Of a stretch of 28,913 bases of DNA, positions 22,235-28,913 are shown in pieces. The stretch is from positions 1-28,913 of IMG/VR virus record IMGVR_UViG_3300035196_000304; one strand, given 5' to 3'. The position numbers and the translations under genes were made by a program. The notes beneath the pieces are model-generated. The model had not been told where the DNA came from. It ran no database searches and saw only the letters and a list, made by a program, of their open reading frames with translations. The first letter of the stretch is position 1. Each line of letters begins with the position of its first letter. Origin of the DNA: a virus.

Positions 22235-22602
22235 TGGGGATCAAGGAGGCCTTGCAGGGCGCCGCACAGGCGGCCATCGCGGCGACGGGCAACATCGCCG
22301 TCAGCACGAATTATCATGCCCATGTGTCGACCGCCTATGACGCCAGCGCGGGCACGGACACGACCACGTTCACGACGGTCACGGGGGTCAAGGTCGTGTT
22401 CGACGAATTCCGCATCGGGCAGATCGACGGGCAGTCGATAAAGCCTGAGGACAAGCGCGCCTTCGTGGCCCAGAAGGATATCCCGGGCGTGACTCCGGGC
22501 GCCAATGACCAGATCGGGCACGGCGGCCAGACGTGGGAGGTGCAGCGGGCCAGGGTCGACCCGGCGGGTGCGCTCTGGGACCTGCAGGTCAGGCGCCCCT
22601 GA
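22234..22602 (+). CDS. Probable head-tail joining / head-completion protein
   Basis: This 122-residue protein has a helical start (KEALQGAAQAAIAATG) and a beta-rich body with VKVVFDEFRIGQIDGQSI, KRAFVAQKDIPG and QIGHGGQTWEVQRARVD. The phrase 'D.i...G..W.V..v..DP.g..w.l..R' is typical of the small beta-barrel head-tail joining proteins. It lies directly before the HK97 gp10-like gene, the usual place. Both ends overlap neighbours by one base (TGATG), so stoichiometric expression is likely. Confidence 0.7.
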   Translation: MGIKEALQGAAQAAIAATGNIAVSTNYHAHVSTAYDASAGTDTTTFTTVTGVKVVFDEFRIGQIDGQSIKPEDKRAFVAQKDIPGVTPGANDQIGHGGQTWEVQRARVDPAGALWDLQVRRP

Positions 22603-23009
22603 TGCCGATCCGCAATACCGTCGCGGCGTTCGAGGCCGACCTGCGCAAGTTCGCCGAGCTGGTGCAGGTCGACATCCGCACGGTGCGCCGCAAGGTGTCC
22701 CTTGACCTGTTCGAAAAGGTCAGCCGCCGCAGTCCGCGCGACACCGGCCGATTCGTCTCGTCGTGGGCCATGTCCGATACCGCGCCCAGCAGTTTCGAGG
22801 CGCCGGACGGTCAGGCGTCCTACCCCGCCCGGGGCAACGTCACGGCGTCCTTTGTGCTGCCGTTCGACAAGACCTGGGTCGTCAACAACCTGGCCTATGC
22901 GGAGCCGCTGGAATTCGGGCATAGCAAGCAGGCCCCGGCCGGGATGGCGCGGATCGCGGTCGCCGAGGAAGAGGCCGAAATCGGCGCAAGGGTGGAGCGG
23001 CTGCGATGA
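22602..23009 (+). CDS. HK97 gp10-like tail-completion protein
   Basis: The protein is 135 residues. RRSPRDTGRFVSSWAMS at about residues 44-60 is the hallmark 'P.DTG....SW' of the HK97 gp10/tail-component family, and YAEPLEFGHSKQAPAGM near 100-116 is the equally typical 'YA..lEfG.S.qaP.G.' element. These proteins help join or stabilise the tail at the head. The start is the ATG sharing a base with the previous stop, and the end overlaps the next start (ATGA). Confidence 0.85.
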   Translation: MPIRNTVAAFEADLRKFAELVQVDIRTVRRKVSLDLFEKVSRRSPRDTGRFVSSWAMSDTAPSSFEAPDGQASYPARGNVTASFVLPFDKTWVVNNLAYAEPLEFGHSKQAPAGMARIAVAEEEAEIGARVERLR

Positions 23010-23422
23010 GCTTCGCCGATGAACGCCGGGCGATCGAGCAACGGTTCGAGGATAACTTCACCGCCCTTGCGGCGAGCCGGATCAAGTATGAGAACCAGCG
23101 GTTCACGCAGCCGACCGAGGGCGCCTGGGTCGCGCTGACGATCCTGACCGGGGACGGCATCCAGGCGTCGATCAATACCAGCCCCCTTAACCGCTATCCT
23201 GGCGTCATCCAGATCGACATCCGGGTGCCGGAGGATACCGGCACCGCCACCGCCCGCACCCATGCCGACACCATCGAGGCGATCTTCCGCAACCAGCAAT
23301 TCAGCGCCGCCGCCTCGGGGATCATCAAGACCCGCACACCATCGATCACGACGCGCGGGGTCATTGATGGCTGGTACACGCTGACCGTCTCCGTCCCCTA
23401 TATCCGCGACAAGATCTTCTAG
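23006..23422 (+). CDS. Tail terminator (DUF4128-type)
   Basis: This 138-residue protein opens with a helix (FADERRAIEQRFEDNF) and has NQRFTQPTEGAWVALTIL near residue 29 and YPGVIQIDIRVPEDTGT near 69, followed by a helix with a conserved Asp. This matches the DUF4128/tail-terminator family that caps the tail tube at the head-proximal end. Its place after gp10-like and before the tube gene supports it. The start is coupled to the previous gene by ATGA. Confidence 0.82.
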   Translation: MSFADERRAIEQRFEDNFTALAASRIKYENQRFTQPTEGAWVALTILTGDGIQASINTSPLNRYPGVIQIDIRVPEDTGTATARTHADTIEAIFRNQQFSAAASGIIKTRTPSITTRGVIDGWYTLTVSVPYIRDKIF

Positions 23423-23449
23423 CCGCCCCACGGCATTGGAAGGGAACTT

Positions 23450-24601
23450 ATGGCCGATACCAATCGCGTGAAAGTCCGCTATGCGCGTGAGACCACCTGG
23501 GGCGAGGCGGTCGTCAACGGGCCGGCGGCGACCGAGTTCCGCCTGACCGGCGAGACCTTGCGGCACGCCAAGCAGACCGTCGTCAGCCAGGAAATCCGCA
23601 GCGACCGGCAACGCGCCGACCTGCTGGAGGTCGGCCAGAGCGGGATCGGCGACCTGCAATTCGAGCTCACCTATGGGGAGTTCGAATCCTGGTACGAGAC
23701 CGCGCTGCGCGACACCATCGTCTCGACCACCAAGGCCGAGGCCTCGACCACCTTCGCGGCGTCGACCATTACCGGGGTGGTCCTGACGCAAAGCTACAAC
23801 GCTTTCGTCGCCGGGCAATGGGTCATCATCGGCGCCGATGGCAACGCGAACGACAACGCGGTGGCGCAGGTGGTGAGCGCCACCTCGTCGGTCCTCTCGA
23901 TCACCGGCACCACGTTGACGGCCGGGGTGGCGAGTTCCAACGTCACCGGCCGGACACTGGCCAACGGCACCACCAAGACCAGCTTCTTCGTCGAGGCGGA
24001 TTTCGAGGATCTGACCGGCATCAAGTATTTCAGCGGAGTCCGGCCCGACCAGGCCTCGATCGCGGTCCAGTCGCAGCAGATCGTCACGGGGGTGTTTTCG
24101 TGCCAGGCCAAGCGTGGCTTCACGGCCTCGACCTCCGTGGCCTCGACGGTCGTCACCAGCGCCGGCGCCACCACGCCGATGACCGCGGCGGTCAATGTCG
24201 GCACCATCCTCGAAAACGGCGCCCTGATCTCCGAAGACGTTCAGTCGATCACGCTGCAGTTGGCGAACAACATGCGCCAACGACCCAGGGTCGGCGATAA
24301 GACCAGTGCGGAGCATGGGGATGGCGGGGTGGATGTGACCGGCAACCTGACCCTCTACACGGGGTCGAACCTCAATCTCTACGGCAAGATGATCAACCAC
24401 ACAGCCACGGCGCTGAGCATGAAGTTCAAGGACGATGCGGGCAACGTCATCGTGATCAGCCTGCCCAAGACCCGCTATTCGGACGGCGACCCCACCACCC
24501 CGGGCCAGGACCAGGATGTGTTCCTGCCGCTCAATTTCACCGCGACCATCGATCCGGTCACGGGAAAGACCATCCGGATGGATTTCCTACCCGTTCAGTA
24601 A
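23450..24601 (+). CDS. Major tail tube protein (Phage_tube_2 type)
   Basis: This 383-residue protein opens MADTNRVKVRYARETTWGEA, followed by FRLTGETLRHAKQTVVSQEI and RADLLEVGQSGIGDLQFEL, the pattern of the tube_2 family used by siphoviruses with long flexible tails. A Ser/Thr/Val-rich part at about residues 100-160 could be an added surface domain. The C-terminus (VFLPLNFTATIDPVTGKTI) closes the fold. AAGGGAA lies five to six bases before ATG. It makes the hexameric rings around the tape measure. Confidence 0.85.
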   Translation: MADTNRVKVRYARETTWGEAVVNGPAATEFRLTGETLRHAKQTVVSQEIRSDRQRADLLEVGQSGIGDLQFELTYGEFESWYETALRDTIVSTTKAEASTTFAASTITGVVLTQSYNAFVAGQWVIIGADGNANDNAVAQVVSATSSVLSITGTTLTAGVASSNVTGRTLANGTTKTSFFVEADFEDLTGIKYFSGVRPDQASIAVQSQQIVTGVFSCQAKRGFTASTSVASTVVTSAGATTPMTAAVNVGTILENGALISEDVQSITLQLANNMRQRPRVGDKTSAEHGDGGVDVTGNLTLYTGSNLNLYGKMINHTATALSMKFKDDAGNVIVISLPKTRYSDGDPTTPGQDQDVFLPLNFTATIDPVTGKTIRMDFLPVQ

Positions 24602-24670
24602 CCGCCCCCGAGATCTCCGCGCGGAGTAGGCCGCCGGTTCCGTTACTTCTGGCTTCGGCCGTGGGGCGGT
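24601..24670 (+). promoter_or_regulatory. Structured leader between tube and chaperone genes
   Basis: ACCGCCCC (24601-24608) is complementary to GGGGCGGT (24663-24670), enclosing a perfect 12-base palindrome CTCCGCGCGGAG at 24615-24626. The transcript could fold into a closed multi-branch element just after the tube stop. There is no T run, so it may control stability or relative translation instead of ending transcription. Confidence 0.4.
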
Positions 24671-24703
24671 GCGGGACCGGCGGTCGCCCTTTGGAGCCCC
24701 ACC

Positions 24704-25159
24704 ATGGATATCAAGACCTCCTTCGCCGACCCCAAGAACGAAGTCCAGGGCGTCTGGATGGATTACCGGGACGGCAGCCGGGTCAAGTTGGCCCGCTTGG
24801 GCAACCCGGCATTCCAGAAGCTGTTCGACAAGATGCGCCGGCCGTATCTGGACATGATCCGCCGCGACAAGATGCCGCCGGAACGCGAGACCCATATTCT
24901 ATGCCAGTGCTACGCCCGGACCCTGCTACTGGATTGGGAGGGGTTCGAGGATGGCGGCAAGCCGCTGCCGTATTCGGAAGACGCCGCCGAGCGCCTGCTG
25001 GTCGCGCACATGGATTTCCGCAACGACGTCACCCGGTTGGCGGCCGAAGAGGAATTCTTCAAGCGCCAGACGGTCGAGGATTCGGAAAAAAACTCATCGA
25101 AACGCTCCGCTGGGAACTCCAATACGGGGAGCGGCGCGAGTGGTTCGAAGCCCGCCTGA
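24704..25159 (+). CDS. Tail assembly chaperone, unshifted (lambda G-like) product
   Basis: This 151-residue protein starts after GGAG with nine-base spacing. It is helical and charged, with RLGNPAFQKLFDKMRRPYLD and YARTLLLDWEGFEDGGKPLP typical of the siphovirus tail chaperone N-part. Beyond the slip site at 25087-25093 the zero frame continues only about 21 residues of Ser/Asn/Gly-rich filler, the usual look of a default termination path. In lambda, the G and G-T products coat the tape measure and recruit tube subunits; the same role is expected here. Confidence 0.85.
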   Translation: MDIKTSFADPKNEVQGVWMDYRDGSRVKLARLGNPAFQKLFDKMRRPYLDMIRRDKMPPERETHILCQCYARTLLLDWEGFEDGGKPLPYSEDAAERLLVAHMDFRNDVTRLAAEEEFFKRQTVEDSEKNSSKRSAGNSNTGSGASGSKPA

Positions 25160-25428
25160 TCCAGAGCGGCCGGCCCGACCGGGAACTGCTGGAGCGGCCG
25201 GAGCTCTACGATGATCTAAGGTGGGTCTGGGAAGCGTTCTTCGCCCTGAGCCCCTCGCGGCCGGTCTCGATGGACATCGGCGCGATCCCGCTGTCGGAGA
25301 TCGTGGCCTATCTGGGCATCCACGATATCCAGGATCCCGAGACCGGGCAGGAGTTCATGCGGCTGATCCGGGCGATGGATGGCGAGTTCCTGATCTGGCA
25401 CCGGGAGAAGCCGGCCAAGCCGCGCTGA
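24704..25428 (+). CDS. Tail assembly chaperone, -1 frameshift fusion (lambda G-T-like)
   Basis: Zero frame is read for 130 codons (24704-25093); a -1 shift at A-AAA-AAC then continues from 25093 to TGA 25426-25428, giving a 241-residue fusion. The T-part (LIETLRWELQYGERREWFEA, WVWEAFFALSPSRPVSMDIG, QEFMRLIRAMDGEFLIW) has no start of its own and is clearly coding by content, with WEAFFALSPSRP looking like the family core. The -1 fusion is the rule in this protein family. The ratio of the two products sets tail assembly. Confidence 0.85.
25087..25093 (+). other. Programmed -1 ribosomal frameshift site (A AAA AAC)
   Basis: Seven A residues at 25086-25092 followed by C form the heptamer A AAA AAC in the correct phase for the zero frame (GAA AAA AAC). 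It is the classical X XXY YYZ slippery type, and slipping by one base restores the long T-part frame. The downstream GC-rich sequence could provide a stimulating structure. Confidence 0.85.
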
Positions 25429-25431
25429 GTC

Positions 25432-25725
25432 CTACTTGACGCGCCGGATACGCGCCGGGGGCTCGATCTCGCTGCGGCAATGCGGGCACCGGGTGGCCTC
25501 GCGCTTGACGAACTCGGCGCATAGCGGGCACTTGACCCGCCCCTCCCGCATCGCCGCCCACTCGATCGCCTGCGGGGTCCGGTCCATCGCCAGCGCGTGG
25601 ATGATCGCCACAGGCCAGATCACGACCCCGTAGCAGAACCAGAGAAAGCCGTTCCGGCCCTTGCCGCTCGCGATGTGGGCCGTCAGGCCACCCATCACCA
25701 GCAAGACGATCAAGATCATTTCCAT
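25432..25725 (-). CDS. Membrane-anchored zinc-ribbon protein
   Basis: This minus-strand protein is 97 residues from ATG 25725. Two hydrophobic segments lie at about residues 3-16 (MILIVLLVMGGLTAHI) and 25-45 (FLWFCYGVVIWPVAIIHALA), followed by a C-terminal zinc ribbon CPLCAEFVKREATRCPHCRS. Small membrane proteins with a zinc ribbon are widespread in bacteria and phages, role unknown. It sits between the chaperone and tape measure genes, a place where almost all siphoviruses have none, and reads against them, like the other minus-strand insertions here. The ribosome site is weak. Confidence 0.72.
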   Translation of the reverse strand: MEMILIVLLVMGGLTAHIASGKGRNGFLWFCYGVVIWPVAIIHALAMDRTPQAIEWAAMREGRVKCPLCAEFVKREATRCPHCRSEIEPPARIRRVK

Positions 25726-25784
25726 GCCTGAAATTGTCCCGCAGCGGCGGCGGCAAGTCAATTATGAGTCAACCGGGAGTCGTA

Positions 25785-28700
25785 ATGGCATTCGAAACCG
25801 GCTTGCGCGTCTTCGTCGACAGCACCGGCGCCCGGACGGGCTCGGCGCAGGTCAAGCAGTCTATGGCCGGCGTTGCCGTGAGCGCGCGCCAGATGCAAGC
25901 GGGCGTCACGGGCGCCTTCGATGGGCTCCGGCGGACCATCTTTTCGCTGCAGGGCGCGATGGTGGGCCTGGGCGCGGTATTCGCGGCGCGTGAATTCGTC
26001 AGGGCGGTCGACACGTTCACGCTCGTCGAAAGCCGGCTGAAGCTCGTCACCAGTTCGACCCGTCAGTTGACCGCCGTCACGGAGGATCTGTTCGGTATCG
26101 CGCAGCGAACGAGGTCGGAATTCGAGGCGACCGGCGAACTTTACGCCCGGCTCGCGCGGAACACCGAGAGCCTCGGACTCGCACAGTCCGATTTGCTGGG
26201 CATTACCGAGACGGTCAACCAGGCGATCCAGGTATCGGGCGCCACCGCGGCCGAGGCATCGGCGGGCGTGATCCAGTTCTCGCAGGGCTTGGCCTCTGGC
26301 GCTCTCCGGGGCGACGAACTGCGATCGGTCCTGGAGCAGTTGCCGCGCCTCGCGAGGGCCATCGCGGACGGGCTTGGTGTCACGATCGGCGAGCTTCGCG
26401 ATCTGGGCGCCGAAGGCGAACTGACGGCCGACAAGATCACCCGGGCCCTGCTGGACCAGGCGCCGCAGATCGAACGCGAATTCGGCCAGATCGAACGCAC
26501 GGTCGGCGGCGCCCTGACTCAACTCGGAAACGACTTCGACCTGCTGGCCAGCGACGTCGACAAGGCATTCGCGGCGACGGATGCGTTCAAGTCGCTCATC
26601 GACGATCTCAGGGCCGTGCTGGCCGATCCGGAGTTGTTGCGCCTGCTGGAAAATCTGGGTCGCGGGTTCGGCGGTCTCGCGGCGTTGAACGAACGCATAC
26701 TTTCGGTCTTGCCGGGGCTCAGTGGGCTGTCGAACCTCGATCTCGGGACCATCAATCGGGGCGTCGAGGCCGTATTCCCACAAGGGGGAGATGTGGCGCG
26801 GCTGAGGGAATTGGAGGAGACGCGGTCCGCCCTGCGAGGCCTCATACAAGACCCGCTCACGCCGCCCGAGGGCCGCGCAAATGTCGTCAGACTGATAGCG
26901 CCGATCACCGCGGAGATCGAGCAGCTGATCGGCGCCGCGATGGCCGCGCAGGGGGCCATGGCGGGGTTCGGGGAAGAGACCGGCGCTGCTGCCGGCAAGG
27001 TTGAGACGCTCGACCAGGACATCGTGAAGCTGATCGACGATCTGCGCTTCGAAGTCCAGCAGGTCGAGGCGTTGCGCGCCGCGCAGGGACTCGGCGAGCA
27101 GCAGGTCGAGGCGACGATCATATCCCTTGAGGCCGAGCGCGCGATCCGCAAGGCCGGCTCAGACATCACCGCCGAGCAGGCCGACACGATCCGGGATTTG
27201 ACCAAGGCCCGGGTCGAGGGCGAACGGGAGATCGACGAGTTCAATCGGGCCGAGCGGGAGGCGGCCAGGGCGGCGGAGGAGACGACACGCGAACTGGAGC
27301 GGCAGCGCGAGGAACAGGAGCGACTGCTGCGGCGGCCGTTCGAAAACGCCCTCGACGGCATCCAGGCCGCCTTTACCGATACGTTCGAAACGATCTTCGA
27401 CGGCGGCGTCCGGTCATTTGGCGACCTGGCCGACGTGATCAAACAGATATTCATCCGGTTGGCGGCCGAGGTTGCGACCCTGCTGGTGTTCCGGCCCGTG
27501 GTGGGCAACATCCTGGGCTCGGTCGGTCTGGGCGGCATCGGCCAGTCGCTGGGCCTCGGCGGCGGGCCCGGTGGTTTCGGTGGGCTGGGCGGTCTTGGCT
27601 CGGGCACGCTGGGCGGGTTCGGTGGCCTCAACCAATTCGGGTTCAACAATCTCGGCACCGGCCTGCCGGGGCTCGAGGGCGGTCTGACCGGCGCGACGCT
27701 GGGCAATATCCTCGGCTCCGCCGGCCTCGGTTTCGCCGGCGGCGGCATCTTGGCCAGCCTCACCGGCGGCAACCAGCTCGGCGGATCTGTCGGCGGCGGA
27801 ATCGGGGCCGCGCTCGGCACGGCCCTGTTCCCGCTCGCTGGGCCCTTGGCCCCAATCCTGGGCGGCCTGGGCGGCTCGCTGCTCGGCGGGCTGTTCGGCG
27901 GCGGCCAGAGCACCGAGTTCAACAGTGTCGGGGTCGACCTGTCGACAGGTGCTGTCACCACCGGCACGTCGGAGATCCGCAGCGGCGCGGGCTCGCAGAA
28001 TGCCGCCTTGGCGCAGCAACTTGGCGAGACCTTCGCCAACGATATCGCGCCGGCCCTCTTGGCGGCGCTCGGCGGCACCCTGCCGGCCGGTGCCGGGACG
28101 TTCTTCGGGGTTTCCACCCTTGGCGTCCAGACCGGCGGGCTCGGCGGCGCGCCGACTGGCTTCGGCCTCACCCCAGATCAGGCGCTGCTGGAGGCGACGC
28201 GGCGGCTGGCCAGCATTGCGGAGGGCGTACCGGAGGCGTTGCGCGCCGCGATCGCCGCCAGCTCCGCCGCCACGGTCGAAGGCCTGCTGTCGGACATCGA
28301 TCTGGCACAGATGATTCTCGGCGACGGACGCGGCCCGACGCTGCAGGACGCAATCGAGCCGATCAAGGAGCAGCTGGCCGAATTGACCGAGCGGGGCTTG
28401 GCGCTGGGCTTCAGCTTCGACGAGGTGACGGCGGCGGTCGACCGGACCCGGGACGCGCTGATCGACGACCTGCTGGGCGGTATCCTGGCATTCCAGACCG
28501 CGCTCGGCATATCTCAATTCGCGCCGGTGTCGCCCATTGAGCGGTTCGGCCTTGCCCAGCAGGCCTTTGACGAATTGACCGGCCAGGCGCGCGCGGGCGA
28601 CCTCGGGGCCATCGATGCATTCCCACGCGCGGCGCAGGAATTCCTCGCCATCGCGCGTGACTTCTTCGCCTCCGGGCCCGGGTTCGTGGACGTGTTCCAG

Positions 28701-28913
28701 GATGTGAACCGCACCTTGAATCAGATCCTCGATCTCGGCAGTTTCCAACACGGCGGTAGCGTCACCATCCCCGGCGGCGGCGGGCCGGACAGCCGGATCG
28801 GCATCGGGCGGTTCGCGCCCGGCGAGACCCTCACGGTGCGCCGGTCAGGCGAGACGGATGGTGTTGTGGCGGCGGTCGACCGGGGCAGCCGCACGACCGC
28901 ACGGGCCAGCCAG
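25785..28913 (+). CDS. Tail tape measure protein (3' end beyond window)
   Basis: The frame is open for 1043 codons to the window edge. Residues about 75-235 match the tape-measure N-terminal domain (LKLVTSSTRQLTAVTEDLF, ATGELYARLARNTESLGL, SQGLASGALRGDELRSVLEQ). A long coiled coil spans about 405-520. RPFENALDGIQAAFTDTFET to about 580 resembles the lambda gpH conserved C-terminal region, and a Gly-rich hydrophobic part (about 575-710) could form membrane-active segments. GGGAG five bases before ATG 25785 favours that start over ATG 25764. It sets tail length; at about 1.5 angstrom per residue the tail would exceed 150 nm. Confidence 0.92.
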   Translation, partial: MAFETGLRVFVDSTGARTGSAQVKQSMAGVAVSARQMQAGVTGAFDGLRRTIFSLQGAMVGLGAVFAAREFVRAVDTFTLVESRLKLVTSSTRQLTAVTEDLFGIAQRTRSEFEATGELYARLARNTESLGLAQSDLLGITETVNQAIQVSGATAAEASAGVIQFSQGLASGALRGDELRSVLEQLPRLARAIADGLGVTIGELRDLGAEGELTADKITRALLDQAPQIEREFGQIERTVGGALTQLGNDFDLLASDVDKAFAATDAFKSLIDDLRAVLADPELLRLLENLGRGFGGLAALNERILSVLPGLSGLSNLDLGTINRGVEAVFPQGGDVARLRELEETRSALRGLIQDPLTPPEGRANVVRLIAPITAEIEQLIGAAMAAQGAMAGFGEETGAAAGKVETLDQDIVKLIDDLRFEVQQVEALRAAQGLGEQQVEATIISLEAERAIRKAGSDITAEQADTIRDLTKARVEGEREIDEFNRAEREAARAAEETTRELERQREEQERLLRRPFENALDGIQAAFTDTFETIFDGGVRSFGDLADVIKQIFIRLAAEVATLLVFRPVVGNILGSVGLGGIGQSLGLGGGPGGFGGLGGLGSGTLGGFGGLNQFGFNNLGTGLPGLEGGLTGATLGNILGSAGLGFAGGGILASLTGGNQLGGSVGGGIGAALGTALFPLAGPLAPILGGLGGSLLGGLFGGGQSTEFNSVGVDLSTGAVTTGTSEIRSGAGSQNAALAQQLGETFANDIAPALLAALGGTLPAGAGTFFGVSTLGVQTGGLGGAPTGFGLTPDQALLEATRRLASIAEGVPEALRAAIAASSAATVEGLLSDIDLAQMILGDGRGPTLQDAIEPIKEQLAELTERGLALGFSFDEVTAAVDRTRDALIDDLLGGILAFQTALGISQFAPVSPIERFGLAQQAFDELTGQARAGDLGAIDAFPRAAQEFLAIARDFFASGPGFVDVFQDVNRTLNQILDLGSFQHGGSVTIPGGGGPDSRIGIGRFAPGETLTVRRSGETDGVVAAVDRGSRTTARASQ

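Noticed and set aside
26519-28171. Minus-strand open frame of 550 codons
   Set aside because: Shadow of the tape measure gene; Pro/Ser/Arg low-complexity translation and no ribosome site.

Overview
This window is the morphogenesis region of a tailed double-stranded DNA phage or prophage, most likely a siphovirus of an alphaproteobacterium or similar GC-rich Gram-negative host. The base composition is GC-rich with strong G/C bias at third codon positions. Genes are tightly packed with ATGA, GTGA and TGATG stop/start overlaps. The protein set reads in order as small and large terminase, DUF4055-type portal, MuF-like head protein, scaffold, P22-type coat, connector and tail-completion proteins, tail tube, frameshifted tail assembly chaperone and tape measure. 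I saw no rRNA, tRNA, CRISPR array, integrase, attachment site or insertion sequence.

Layout. 1-243: C-terminal end of a fibre-like protein. 197-4707: packaging and portal block. 4711-5508: four tiny genes on the minus strand with a recognisable promoter and operator-like repeat. 5696-9023: a plus-strand run of very small proteins, many with paired CxxC motifs, plus a DUF115/MptE-like enzyme. 9178-11197: scaffold and coat, flanked by RNA hairpins. 11266-17987: an accessory insertion holding a glycosyltransferase fused to a capsule Kdo-transferase-like (KpsC/KpsS) domain, a second glycosyltransferase, two SAM methyltransferases, a secreted protein and several unknowns. 17984-19621: a protein with 16 HGHxAD repeats. 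19680-25428: connector and tail genes, including a proteasome/HslV-like peptidase and a programmed -1 frameshift. 25785-end: tape measure, cut by the window edge.

How it may work together. The core genes build a siphovirus-type particle. Interleaved with them are genes that no basic virion needs: five sugar- or methyl-transfer enzymes, an exported protein, a secreted Staphylococcal-nuclease-type enzyme, a membrane zinc-ribbon protein and a threonine-peptidase-like protein. The sugar enzymes sit next to capsid and fibre genes, so they may decorate virion proteins or remodel the host surface glycan; that is inference. The HGHxAD protein is the most striking element. Its repeats differ in length only by even numbers of residues (20, 22 or 24), as expected of a beta-structured fibre with regularly stacked His-x-His metal sites.

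Single-strand orientation is broken in three places (4711-5508, 21102-21548, 25432-25725) by minus-strand 'moron'-like genes that could be expressed independently of the late operon.
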